Source of the DNA: Myxococcus fulvus
GTDB taxonomy: Bacteria > Myxococcota > Myxococcia > Myxococcales > Myxococcaceae
DNA length: 64,000 bases
NCBI RefSeq assembly: GCF_900111765.1
Contig: NZ_FOIB01000001.1
Location: forward strand, 558,001 to 622,000
Direction of reading: 5' to 3'
Shown piece after piece: positions 1-8,698 of this stretch. The position numbers and the translations under genes were made by a program. The notes under the pieces were generated by a model that worked only from the letters and a program-made list of their open reading frames with translations, did not search any database and was not told the DNA's origin. Each line of letters opens with the position of its first letter. The first letter of the stretch is position 1.

Positions 1-255
1 GCCCGCGCGCGCTTCCGCTTCGCCGACCCCGCCAGGCAGGGGCGCTTCGAGGCGATGATGCGTGACCTCGCGTCCATGCCGCTGCTGGAGGCCACGCGCG
101 CGATGGCCGAGGGCCGCGTGCTGCTCGACGGCGAGCCCTACCGCTGGGAGGCCGACGACATGGTGCTGCCGCTCGAGCCTGGCCCCGTCGACACCGACGC
201 CATCGCCGCCGAGCGCGAGCGCCACCACTTCACCGTGGAGCCGAGGCTCGGCTGA
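1..255 (+). CDS. C-terminal fragment of an unidentified protein (cut by window edge)
   Basis: An open frame enters from the left edge and stops with TGA at 253-255, giving the last 84 residues of a protein whose start lies outside the window. The fragment is rich in Arg, Glu and Asp and ends ERHHFTVEPRLG. I recognise no domain or catalytic motif in it. GC-rich third positions match the neighbouring genes, which supports it being coding. It lies on the same strand as the acyltransferase gene 38 bp downstream and may share a transcript with it. Confidence 0.6.
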   Translation, partial: ARARFRFADPARQGRFEAMMRDLASMPLLEATRAMAEGRVLLDGEPYRWEADDMVLPLEPGPVDTDAIAAERERHHFTVEPRLG

Positions 256-293
256 GTCACCGCGCCTCCGCGCGGACATGGTAGGCAGGAAAC

Positions 294-953
294 GTGGACC
301 TGGACGCGCTCCGCCGTGAGCAGCACAAACGCAGACTCTCCTGGATGCCGTGGCTCTACTTCGTCCTCAAGCCCCGACACCGGGGCTGGGCGGAGGCCTG
401 GCAGCAGGAGGTCCAGGCGCTCCTGATGGAGCTGGAGACGGTCACCATCGCCGAGGGCTGCTTCGTCGCCCCCGAGGCCCGCATCTTCGCCGAGCCCGGT
501 CGCACCGTCGCCCTGGGCCCCGGGTGCAGCATCGCCGCGGAGGCCTTCGTCCACGGGCCCGTCACCCTCGGTCCGCGCGTGAGCCTCAACGCCCGCGTGA
601 GCCTGGATGGCGGCGCGGCCGGCATCCGCGTGGGAGAGGGCACCCGCATCGCCAGCGGCGCCACCCTCTACGCCTTCGACCACGGCCTCGCCCCGGACCG
701 CCCCGTGCGTGACCAGCCCGTCACGTCCCGAGGTATCAATGTGGGCGCGGATGTATGGATAGGTGCCAACGCGGGCGTGACGGATGGCGTCACGATTGGC
801 GACCACGCGGTGGTGGGCATGGGGGCCGTCGTCACTCGCGACGTGCCGCCCTGGGCCATCGTCGGCGGGGTGCCCGCCCGCGTGCTCGGCGACCGCCGCG
901 AGCGCCCCCGCTCGGGGATGCCGGGCGGGTGGGAGCCAGGCGACCAGGGGTGA
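294..953 (+). CDS. Hexapeptide-repeat (left-handed beta-helix) acyltransferase
   Basis: The 219-residue protein begins at GTG 294. After a helical N-terminus of about 45 residues it shows the [LIV]-G-x4 hexapeptide periodicity of a left-handed beta-helix, roughly residues 50-200. The family hallmark is near the end (VWIGANAGVTDGVTIG, then VVGMGAVVTRDVPPWAIVGGVPARV), as in the maltose/galactoside O-acetyltransferase and WbbJ group. It probably transfers an acetyl or acyl group from acetyl-CoA to a sugar, perhaps in polysaccharide or LPS decoration; the acceptor is not evident. FDHGL in the middle is the expected position of the catalytic His. Alternative starts would remove the N-terminal helix. 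Confidence 0.85.
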   Translation: MDLDALRREQHKRRLSWMPWLYFVLKPRHRGWAEAWQQEVQALLMELETVTIAEGCFVAPEARIFAEPGRTVALGPGCSIAAEAFVHGPVTLGPRVSLNARVSLDGGAAGIRVGEGTRIASGATLYAFDHGLAPDRPVRDQPVTSRGINVGADVWIGANAGVTDGVTIGDHAVVGMGAVVTRDVPPWAIVGGVPARVLGDRRERPRSGMPGGWEPGDQG

Positions 954-995
954 ACCTTCTCCGCCTTCATTGACTTCCCGACATTCGCCGGCCCT

Positions 996-3230
996 ATGCT
1001 GGAGGGGAGGTCGCCACCGGGAGGGGCACAGGGTTTGGAGCGGTTTTCACCCGACCCCCCGACGCGGGCGCAGGAGGCCGAAGTGGCAGACGAGCGGCGG
1101 GACGTGGGGCGCGTCGAGGCCCTGGCACAGGTTCCCGAGGCGAGCACGAGCGGCCTGACCGCCCGGCCCGCGTCCACGGATGGCGGAGCCGCGGTGGCGC
1201 GGCGGCTCCAGTCCCTGGAGGGACTGCTCAGCGAGGTGGTCTTCCAGCTCGACGCCCAGGGGCGTGTCACCTACCTGGGGCCCGGGTGGGAGAAGCTCAC
1301 CGGGGCGCTGGGCGTGGTGTCGCAGGGGCATCCGCTGACGGACGTGGTGCATGGCCTGGACCGCGAGAGCGCGCGGCACCTGCTGGAGTTGGTGGCCACG
1401 CAGCAGGTGACGGACGCCCGGCAGGAGCTGCGCCTGTTCGTCGGCGGCGAGTCGCGCTGGGTGGTGCTCACGGCGCGCGGCGTGCCGGGGCAGCCCGGTG
1501 AGGTGGTGGGCACGCTCCTGGACATCGACTCGCGTCGGCGCGCCGAGGAGGCCGTCGCCACGCGCGAGCGCTACCTGGAGACGATGGTGGAGGTGCAGCG
1601 GCGGATGATGCCGCACCAGGACCCTCGGGACTTGTACACGTCCGTCGTCGAGCCGCTGGGGCGCGTGTCCGCGGCATCCCGCGTCTATGTCTTCGAGATG
1701 CACCGCGCGCAGAACGGGGCGCTGCTCGCCTCGCAGCGCGCCGAGTGGTGTGAGCCGGGCATTCCTCCCAACCTGGAGGACCCGAACATGCACGGGCTGC
1801 CGCTCCTGGAGGCGCTGTGGCCCGAGCAGGCCGCGGACCTGATGCGCGGCGAGCCGGTGCAGGGCCTGCCCCAGGACTTCACCGAGGTGCTCACGCCCAT
1901 GCTGGAGGCGCAGGGTGTGCGCTCGGTGCTGCTGTTGCCGCTGCACGTGCATGGGCAGCTCTTCGGCGTCATCGGCTTCGACAACTGCCGGGAGGCGCGG
2001 CCCTGGGGGCCCATCGAGGTGAACCTGTTGTCGGGCGCGGCGGGCACGCTGTCGCTCGCGCTGGAGCAGCGCAACGACAAGGCCCTGCGCGTGCGCACGG
2101 AGACGACGCTGCGGCGCACCGAGGCGGGCGTGCACCTGCTGCTCGAGTCCTTCCCGGACCCGGTGATGGTGCACGTGGGGGACGGGGTGTTGTTGTCCGT
2201 CAATCCCGCGCTGGTGCAGTACCTGGGCTATCGGGACGCGTCGGAGCTGCTCGGGCGGCACGTGCTGGAGCTGGTGCGCGAGGAGGACCGGAGCGCGGCG
2301 CAGCTCTACCTGGGCCAGGCGCTGGAGGGGAAGGGCGCGGCGCGCGCGGTGGAGGTGCCGCTGGTGCGCCGCGATGGCGAGACGGTGGTGGCGGACCTGG
2401 TGACGCTGGCCGTGGTGTTCGACGGGACGCCCGCGTGGGTGACCATCGCGCGGGACTTCACCGAGCGCAAGCGCTCGCAGGCGCAGCTGATGCTCGCCGA
2501 CCGCATGGCGTCCATGGGGTTGCTCGCCGCGGGCATCGCGCACGAGCTGAACAACCCGCTCGCGTATGTGTTGTCCAACCTGGACTTCCTGCACGCGACG
2601 GTGGGCCCGCGCGCGCGGCCGCTGACGCCGGATGACCTGGTGGAGTGTCGCCAGGTGCTGGACGACGCTCGCGAGGGCGCGGAGCGGATGCGGCAGATCG
2701 TCCGCCAGCTGCGCGTCTTCTCGCGGGTGGACGACACGCGCGAGGAGCCGGTGGACGTGCACCGGGTGCTCGACTCGGTGGCGCAGATGGCGGCGAGCGA
2801 GGTGCGGCCCCGTGCGCGACTGGTGAAGACCTACGGCGAGGTGCCGCCGGTGCGTGGCAACGAGGGCAAGCTGTTCCAGGTGTTCCTCAACCTGGTCATC
2901 AACGCCGCGCACGCGATTGAAGAGGGTCAGTCGGAGACGAACGAGATTCGCATCACCACGCGGCCGGACGACGGCGCGCGCGTGCTGGTGGAGGTGCGAG
3001 ACACCGGTGGCGGCATTCCTCCCGAGCACCTGCGCCGCATCTTCGACCCGTTCTTCACGACGAAGTCCGCGGGCATCGGAACGGGACTGGGGCTGTCCAT
3101 CTGCGACACCATCGTCACCGCGCTCGGCGGCCACATCTCCGTCGAGTCGTCCGTGGGCGTGGGCACCACCTTCCGCGTGGCCCTGCACGCCGCGCCCCGG
3201 GGCATCTCCGACGTCCACCGGGGGCTGTGA
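996..3230 (+). CDS. PAS-GAF-PAS hybrid sensor histidine kinase
   Basis: The 744-residue protein has no membrane helix, so it is a cytoplasmic sensor. The order is a disordered N-terminus (1-65), PAS (about 70-185), GAF (about 205-360), a second PAS ending TIARDFTERK (about 375-490), then the kinase core. The dimerisation helix carries the phospho-acceptor in IAHELNNPLAYV at His516. The ATPase domain has the N box (NLVINAAHAI), G1 (DTGGGIPP), F box (FFTTK) and G2 (GTGLGLSI). No receiver domain or response regulator lies next to it, so it is an orphan kinase, common in myxobacteria. The ATG at 996 is used, but a GTG at 1084 is possible and would trim the disordered tail. Confidence 0.93.
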   Translation: MLEGRSPPGGAQGLERFSPDPPTRAQEAEVADERRDVGRVEALAQVPEASTSGLTARPASTDGGAAVARRLQSLEGLLSEVVFQLDAQGRVTYLGPGWEKLTGALGVVSQGHPLTDVVHGLDRESARHLLELVATQQVTDARQELRLFVGGESRWVVLTARGVPGQPGEVVGTLLDIDSRRRAEEAVATRERYLETMVEVQRRMMPHQDPRDLYTSVVEPLGRVSAASRVYVFEMHRAQNGALLASQRAEWCEPGIPPNLEDPNMHGLPLLEALWPEQAADLMRGEPVQGLPQDFTEVLTPMLEAQGVRSVLLLPLHVHGQLFGVIGFDNCREARPWGPIEVNLLSGAAGTLSLALEQRNDKALRVRTETTLRRTEAGVHLLLESFPDPVMVHVGDGVLLSVNPALVQYLGYRDASELLGRHVLELVREEDRSAAQLYLGQALEGKGAARAVEVPLVRRDGETVVADLVTLAVVFDGTPAWVTIARDFTERKRSQAQLMLADRMASMGLLAAGIAHELNNPLAYVLSNLDFLHATVGPRARPLTPDDLVECRQVLDDAREGAERMRQIVRQLRVFSRVDDTREEPVDVHRVLDSVAQMAASEVRPRARLVKTYGEVPPVRGNEGKLFQVFLNLVINAAHAIEEGQSETNEIRITTRPDDGARVLVEVRDTGGGIPPEHLRRIFDPFFTTKSAGIGTGLGLSICDTIVTALGGHISVESSVGVGTTFRVALHAAPRGISDVHRGL

Positions 3231-3432
3231 CGCGCAGTCAGGAGACACGCTGCCTCGCGCGGCGTGTCGTCGGGACCCGAGCAATCCCGCACCGTGACAC
3301 CTCACCCGCGTGGCACATCGTCAGGGCTCCGAGTCATCCTGCTCGGTGATTCACCCTCTCGCGCGGTGTGACGGCGAGGCCCGAGTCATCCTGCTCGGTG
3401 ATTCGTCACCTCGCGCGGCGTGCGGGGACCGT
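3225..3432. repeat. Degenerate 52-bp tandem repeat with hairpin core
   Basis: Units start at about 3225, 3277, 3329 and 3381, exactly 52 bp apart. The copies at 3329 and 3381 are identical over their first 24 bases; the two earlier ones are diverged. Each good copy opens with CCGAG-N8-CTCGG, a 5-bp stem with an 8-nt loop, and has a second conserved block near CTCGCGCGGCGTG. The array begins over the last bases of the histidine kinase gene and ends upstream of the LVIVD lipoprotein. Confidence 0.75.
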
Positions 3433-3658
3433 GCGAGCCGCTGACGGTGGAGCGTGCGCACGTGTCGTGACTCGCAGTCGCGGCGGCTTGCCGTGCAACC
3501 GGGAGACCAGTGGGCCTCCGCACGGGCTCGTTCGCATTGCTCGCGCTTCGTTCCCCATCACGGAGCAACTGTTTCCGCGAGCACCGCGAATCCGACGGGT
3601 CCGCCCCTTTGATTCGTTGCCCGCATTCTCGCGTGGCGTATCCCCTCGAGGTCTCCCG
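3433..3658. other. Intergenic remainder upstream of LVIVD lipoprotein
   Basis: With the repeat array before it, this makes up the 428-bp gap between the kinase and the lipoprotein gene. A reading frame runs through it in phase with the lipoprotein, but its codon use is not typical and no signal peptide could start there. It presumably holds the promoter; I see no clear -35/-10 or -24/-12 match. Confidence 0.4.
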
Positions 3659-5347
3659 ATGCCTTTGTTCCTTCGCTCGTCCTGGGTGCTCTCCGTCACA
3701 TGGGGTCTGCTGCTCTGCGCATCCCCAGGCTGCCGCGACAAGTCAGACCCCACACCCGATGCAGGCTCGCCCGTCGATTCGGGCACCCCCGATGCCGGGA
3801 CACCTCCGTGGGACGGTACGTACACCGTGCTCGAGGAGCTCGGCGACGGCACGGGAGACCCGGGCGTGCTCGCGCCCTGCGACGTCGTCCCCCAGGTGGG
3901 CGAGAGCCCCGCCGGTGGATGCCTGGACCCGTCCGTCTTCGACCTCTCCGCCTGCGACACCTCGACGCTCGCCAACGTCCCGGCGGACGGCATCTTCCAC
4001 ACGCGACTGCGACGGGAGACCGCGCAGCCGGACGGCGGCCTGGTGGGCTCGTACTACACCGTGACGATGGACCTGGTCGGCGACGGCGGCCCCAGCAAGT
4101 TCTACTACGCGCCCGTCACCCACGAAGTGCGCGAAGCGGACCGCCTGCTCCTCGGCGTCCACACCGTGGGCCGCGACGGAGGCAGCACCACCACCGTGCT
4201 GGCCGGCTGCGAGGCGCCCGACCACCGCTCCTTCACGGGCTGCTTCGCCCGATGCACCAACGGCCGGGTGACCCAGCGGGCCACCGCGCACGCCGACCGC
4301 ATGCTGTGGCGCGAGGGCGAAGCCGAGTCCTCCGGTGGCCTCTCGCTCGTGTCCGAGACGTACGTCGCGCAGGGCACCCCGCTGGACATCTACGTCGCGA
4401 AGAACCACGCCTACGTCGTCTCCGCCAACGCGTATCTGCGCCCCGGCAAGCCCGGCGGCATCACCGTCTTCGACGTGACGGACCGGAGCCACCCGGTGCT
4501 GAAGAAGGTCATCAGCCTGCCGGATGACCAGCTCTGGAACAGCGTGTGGGTGAAGGGGGATGCGCTGTACGTCGCCAGCCAGGACACCGGCATCGTGGTC
4601 TTCGACATCTCCGACCCCGCGGACCCGAAGCTCGTGCGCCGCGTGCCCTCCAGCGCGCCCTACGCGGTGCACACGGTGCTGGTGGACGGAGACCGCCTCT
4701 ACGGCATGGGCCTGTGGCCCTCCAGCAACACGCTGGTGTTCGACGTGTCCACGCCGCTCGAGCCCGTGCTGCTCCAGCGGCTCGCCTTCCCCCTGGCCGG
4801 CGCCTACGACGGAGCCCATGACGCCTTCGCCTACCAGGGCCGGCTCTACATCAGCCACTTCGAGGGCGGCCTCAAGGTCGTCGACGTCACGAACCCGGAC
4901 GCCATGCCGCTGCTCGGGACGTACACGTACCCGAACACCACCGCGCACCACAACGCGGTGGGCACCTTCGCCGGGCGCACCCTCGTCTTCGAGGGCGGCG
5001 AGAACCACGGCGCGCACCTGCGCGTGCTGGACGCCACCGACCCGGCCCACATCGTGAAGATTGGCGAGTTCCGGCTCCGGCCCACCACGTCCATCCACAA
5101 CATCCTGCTGGTGGGCTCGCGCCTGTACGTCGCGTGGTACCAGGAGGGCGTGCGGGTGCTGGACGTGTCCAACCCCACGCAGCCCCGGCAGGTGGCCTGG
5201 TACAACACGCACCGCGAGACGGACCCGGAGCGGACCGATGACGTCTTCGAGGGCGCCATCGGCATCCGCATTCCGGGAGACGGCTACGTGTACGTCGTCG
5301 ACACGTCACGTGGCCTGCTCATCCTGAACGAGCTCGCGGGACCCTAA
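3659..5347 (+). CDS. LVIVD-repeat beta-propeller lipoprotein
   Basis: The start at ATG 3659 places a classic signal peptide at the N-terminus (MPLFLRSSWVLSVTWGLLLC), followed by a Cys at residue 25 in a loose lipobox (SPGC). A low-complexity tether rich in Asp, Pro, Gly and Thr follows, so the 562-residue protein is probably an outer-envelope lipoprotein. From about residue 235 onwards there are repeats of the form GDxLYVASxxxGIVVFDISDPADPKLV, matching the LVIVD family of bacterial surface beta-propellers. The N-terminal third carries about eight Cys and looks like a separate domain. The function of LVIVD proteins is poorly known; binding or adhesion is the usual guess. Its stop overlaps that of the convergent gene. 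Confidence 0.82.
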   Translation: MPLFLRSSWVLSVTWGLLLCASPGCRDKSDPTPDAGSPVDSGTPDAGTPPWDGTYTVLEELGDGTGDPGVLAPCDVVPQVGESPAGGCLDPSVFDLSACDTSTLANVPADGIFHTRLRRETAQPDGGLVGSYYTVTMDLVGDGGPSKFYYAPVTHEVREADRLLLGVHTVGRDGGSTTTVLAGCEAPDHRSFTGCFARCTNGRVTQRATAHADRMLWREGEAESSGGLSLVSETYVAQGTPLDIYVAKNHAYVVSANAYLRPGKPGGITVFDVTDRSHPVLKKVISLPDDQLWNSVWVKGDALYVASQDTGIVVFDISDPADPKLVRRVPSSAPYAVHTVLVDGDRLYGMGLWPSSNTLVFDVSTPLEPVLLQRLAFPLAGAYDGAHDAFAYQGRLYISHFEGGLKVVDVTNPDAMPLLGTYTYPNTTAHHNAVGTFAGRTLVFEGGENHGAHLRVLDATDPAHIVKIGEFRLRPTTSIHNILLVGSRLYVAWYQEGVRVLDVSNPTQPRQVAWYNTHRETDPERTDDVFEGAIGIRIPGDGYVYVVDTSRGLLILNELAGP

Positions 5348-6498
5348 CTACAGATGCCCAGGGGTTGTGAGCCCTCCACGCCGAGCAGCGGTATCTTGTG
5401 GGTGATGCCCGCCCACTGCGCGATGGTGATCCACCAGGTCTTCTTGAAGAAGAGCACGCGCACCTTCGCGTAGGCCTTGAGGGTGCCCGACAGCGCGTTG
5501 AGGTCCAGGTCCGTGCGCAGCTTCCAGTCGAGCGAGCACACGGGCCAGAACACCTCGCCGGAGGCGGGGAGCGTGGCGTTGATGAGCGCCAGGCTCCCCT
5601 CCACGCCGATGGCCACGACGATGACGTCCACCGACGCGGACGCGGTGACGTTGGACCAGCCGCCCGGCGTCGCCGACAGCCGCGCCACCGTGGGGCCCAC
5701 CAGCCCGTGCACCGTCAGCTTCACGCCGCCGGACAGCGAGCCCTTCACCGTGACGGGCACCGGCCCAATCATGAACGTCTTGGACGCGGAGAAGAACGTG
5801 CGGCTCCAGTTGATGGGCGGCGGCGCGTACGTGGCGTACAGCGGCGTGGACCAGACCTCCTGACCCACCACGTACAGGGCCGCGGTGCCGCTGTTGTCGC
5901 CCCCGTTCTGTCCCACCACCTGCGCGCGCCCGCGCACCAGGTCATGCTCCGAGGAGAACACCTGGGCGAACAGCTTGCCCTCGGCCACGGCCACGACCTT
6001 CTTGTCCGCGTTGACCGTCGCCGTCTCCGCCGTCAGCACCGCGTTGAGGTGATAGCCCGCGCCGAACAGGTTGTTGCCGAAACGCTCCGTGCGCACGTAG
6101 GACTTGTTGAACGTCTGCGACGGATTGGTCCACGGCATGATTTCCGTGGGCGGCGGCACCATCGGCGTGAAGGCCTCCGGAATCGTGGCCTGCTGGATGT
6201 CGATGTTGTGCGTGAAGTCCGTGGCGTCGTACTGGAGCTGGCCTCCCGTGCGGTTCGTCTCGTCCTGGAGGATGGCGTACTCCTGCGTGACGCTGTAGCT
6301 CGTGCCCGGTGAGAAGGGCGCCACCTGCGTCTCCCAGGGCACCTTGTCATTCAGTTGGTAGCCTGGCGCATACGTGACGAAGGGGTACTTCGATGGCTGG
6401 ACGACGTACGGCGTGGAGTCGACGTAGCTCTGCGCCGCGACGAGCCCTGGAACGACGACCAGCATCAGCGCGAGCGCGCGTGATACCGCCCTGTTCAT
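5344..6498 (-). CDS. Secreted protein of unknown function
   Basis: The 384-residue protein has a clean signal peptide (MNRAVSRALALMLVVVPGLVAAQ, cleavage after VAA), so it is exported. The mature part is rich in Thr, Val, Ser and Tyr with alternating hydrophobic stretches, suggesting a beta-rich fold. There are only two Cys, near the C-terminus. The 3' part (KVRVLFFKKTWWITIAQW) is hydrophobic but broken by charges, so it is not a good membrane helix. I recognise no family. GGGAGG lies just upstream of ATG 6498. It ends on a TAG that overlaps the TAA of the convergent lipoprotein gene, and lies 117 bp downstream of the HEAT-repeat gene on the same strand. Confidence 0.75.
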   Translation of the reverse strand: MNRAVSRALALMLVVVPGLVAAQSYVDSTPYVVQPSKYPFVTYAPGYQLNDKVPWETQVAPFSPGTSYSVTQEYAILQDETNRTGGQLQYDATDFTHNIDIQQATIPEAFTPMVPPPTEIMPWTNPSQTFNKSYVRTERFGNNLFGAGYHLNAVLTAETATVNADKKVVAVAEGKLFAQVFSSEHDLVRGRAQVVGQNGGDNSGTAALYVVGQEVWSTPLYATYAPPPINWSRTFFSASKTFMIGPVPVTVKGSLSGGVKLTVHGLVGPTVARLSATPGGWSNVTASASVDVIVVAIGVEGSLALINATLPASGEVFWPVCSLDWKLRTDLDLNALSGTLKAYAKVRVLFFKKTWWITIAQWAGITHKIPLLGVEGSQPLGICS

Positions 6499-6615
6499 GG
6501 GGACCTCCCAAGGGGTGGATGGAGAGGTCTATTTACTCCGGGTGAAGTCGCGGATGTGATTGAAAGCGGCCGTCTCACCCCGGAGTGAGGGGTTGTGTCT
6601 GACTTCTCACGCTCG

Positions 6616-8577
6616 TCAGGGTTGAGGTGTGGTGGGGGTTTCCACGTAGGTGTTGGCCATGCGTCGCAGGTCCGGGTTCTTCTCGTGCTGGCTCGCCCAG
6701 CGCAGCAGGGCCAGGGCGCCCGGGGTGGCGTGGCGGTGCTGGCCGAGCAGTTGGAGGATGTCGGAGCGCACGCCGTCGGAGGTGTCTTCTCGCAGGGCCT
6801 GTCCCAGCACGGGCAGGAGTAGCGGCTCGAGCGGGCGGAAGCCGCAGGCGAAGACGGCGGCGCGGCGCACCTCGGAGGCGGTGTCGTTCACCAGCCGCTC
6901 CAGGAGCAGCCGGTCCGCCTCCGGGCCGGGGATGTTGCGCAGGGCGACGAGCGCGGCCTCGCGCACCCGGGAGGAGTCGGAGCGCAGGGCCTCGGTGAGG
7001 GTGTCGAGCACGCCCGGCGAGCGGGTGTTGCCCAGCGAGCGCAGGAGCAGGGCGCGCTCTTCGGCGTCGCGCGCGGCGCGGTAGTCGCTCTTCAGCTCCT
7101 GCACGAGCGCCTCCGCGTCGCGGCCCGCGGTGTCGCTCATCTGGAGCGCCGCGTTGCCCAGCGCCAGCGTGGCGGTGCCGCGCAGCTTCGGGTCGTCGGT
7201 GCGCGACAGCTGCCGCAGCGTGTCCACGCCCTCGCGGATGGGGTTGTCCGCCATGCCCAGCGCGGAGACGGCGTCCATGCGCACGTCCGACGTGAGCGCG
7301 GTGTCCCCCGTGGCCTGGACGAGCGCGCGCAGTGACTCCGGCGTGCTCGCCGCGGAGAGCGCGCCCAGCATGGAGCTGGCGGCCAGCGGGGACAGGCCCT
7401 GGGTGCGCAACAGCGCGGGGATGCGCGCGGCCTCCTCGGGGCGCAGCAGCAACAGGGCGCGCAGCTGCTCCAGGGCGCGCGTGCGGGCGTCGTCGCGGGC
7501 CTTCTCGTCGGACGGCAGCGAGAGCAGGTCCGCGAGGATGTCCTCCAGGCGGCGCTTGCCCAGCACCTGCCGGTGGTGCGCGAGCGGGTCCGCCGCCTGT
7601 CCCTGGAAGCTCGCCAGCGCGGCGGCGCGCAGACGCCCGGAGCGCGCGGCGAAGGCGCCCACGAGCGTCGGCTCCTGGCGGCGCTCCAAGAGCCGCAGCG
7701 TCAGCTCCATCGCGTTCGTCACCGTGGGCATGCCCTGGCCGGACTCCACGGTGAGCTGCTCGCGCGACTGGAGCGACTGGAGCCCTCCGTCCTCGCCCAG
7801 CTCGAAGGTGGCGCCCCCGCTGACGCTCATGCGCGGCGACGTCCCGAGCGGCTGGAGCCCCTGGGGCGTGGCCACGGCGGTGTACTCGCGCTTGCGCTTG
7901 TCGAAGCGGCGCTCGCCCTGGCGCTGGTACTCCGCCGAGTACTGGCCGGAGGTGTCCTGCTCCTCGGTCCGCCACGTCGACGTGGGCGCGCCCTCCCGCA
8001 CGAACTGGGACGTGGCCACCACCGAGCGGAGCAGCCCCATCGCCAGCTCGTCCACGCCCTGCTCGAAGTGGGTGAGCGTCACCGCGCCGCGCGCGTCCCG
8101 CGTCACGAAGAAGGGCTGGGACAGCGCCGCCTCCATCGCCTGGCGCGTCTCGGGCGACAGCGCGCCCTGGCCCTCCACGTCGAGCGTGAAGGCGGTGGGC
8201 CTGAGCTGGAAGCGCGCGATGACCTCCGCGCCCTCCACCGAGACGAGGCCCTCGTCCCACTCGCCCTTCAGGGTGATGCGCATGCCGGGCGGCGCGGCGC
8301 CCTGGGGCGCGGGCTGTCCGGTGAAGGACATCGTCAGCCCCAGCGTCAGCGCGTGACGGTGCAGCGTGCCCGGCACCCTGGGCTGTCGACCTTGTGGCGC
8401 GAGGGGCTCGGAGGCCGTCGCGCCGGGGCTCGGGAGGGTGTGCGTCTTCGCGCGGACGTGGGCGGCGGTGGGGTCGGAAGACGTCGTGTCGGTGGCATTC
8501 TTCCACCACACGCCACCCAGTCCCGCCAGGAGCAGGACGGCTGCCAACGCGACGACGTTCAGCCGCTTGCGGCGCAT
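6616..8577 (-). CDS. Membrane-anchored HEAT-repeat protein, vitellogenin/LLTP-like N-terminus
   Basis: Start chosen at ATG 8577, preceded by GGGGGGA; 653 residues. The N-terminus MRRKRLNVVALAAVLLLAGLGGVWW is a signal anchor or uncleaved signal, so the body should be periplasmic. Residues about 70-280 look beta-rich and include GVDELAMGLLRSVV, then EEQDTSGQYSAEYQR (about 205-219), resembling the stretch of animal vitellogenin/MTP N-domains in which a helix is followed by E-x-D-x-x-G-x-C-x-x-x-Y. From about residue 330 to the end there is an alpha-superhelix of HEAT-like repeats (LLRSLGNTRSPGVLDTLTEAL, VREAALVALRNIPG, EVRRAAVFACG), again similar to the large-lipid-transfer-protein helical domain. 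The HEAT call is firm; the lipid-transfer comparison is my inference. Confidence 0.8.
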   Translation of the reverse strand: MRRKRLNVVALAAVLLLAGLGGVWWKNATDTTSSDPTAAHVRAKTHTLPSPGATASEPLAPQGRQPRVPGTLHRHALTLGLTMSFTGQPAPQGAAPPGMRITLKGEWDEGLVSVEGAEVIARFQLRPTAFTLDVEGQGALSPETRQAMEAALSQPFFVTRDARGAVTLTHFEQGVDELAMGLLRSVVATSQFVREGAPTSTWRTEEQDTSGQYSAEYQRQGERRFDKRKREYTAVATPQGLQPLGTSPRMSVSGGATFELGEDGGLQSLQSREQLTVESGQGMPTVTNAMELTLRLLERRQEPTLVGAFAARSGRLRAAALASFQGQAADPLAHHRQVLGKRRLEDILADLLSLPSDEKARDDARTRALEQLRALLLLRPEEAARIPALLRTQGLSPLAASSMLGALSAASTPESLRALVQATGDTALTSDVRMDAVSALGMADNPIREGVDTLRQLSRTDDPKLRGTATLALGNAALQMSDTAGRDAEALVQELKSDYRAARDAEERALLLRSLGNTRSPGVLDTLTEALRSDSSRVREAALVALRNIPGPEADRLLLERLVNDTASEVRRAAVFACGFRPLEPLLLPVLGQALREDTSDGVRSDILQLLGQHRHATPGALALLRWASQHEKNPDLRRMANTYVETPTTPQP

Positions 8578-8698
8578 GAGTCCCCCCGGGACGATTCCTT
8601 GACTTGGGTACGGCACCCAAACCACGCTTGTGATTGCAGGGTCGGGAACGACCAGGTCCCGAGGATATAGCGAAACCCGTCGGTGGGGGGCTGACCCG

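Noticed and set aside
1047-3305. A 752-codon open frame on the minus strand opposite the histidine kinase
   Set aside because: It is fully explained as the antisense of a kinase with all catalytic motifs.
3225-3432. Possible CRISPR array
   Set aside because: The units are directly adjacent with a 52-bp period and no unique spacers, and no cas genes are present.
3368-3658. Earlier start for the LVIVD lipoprotein
   Set aside because: It would bury the signal peptide and lipobox behind 97 residues encoded by repeat DNA.
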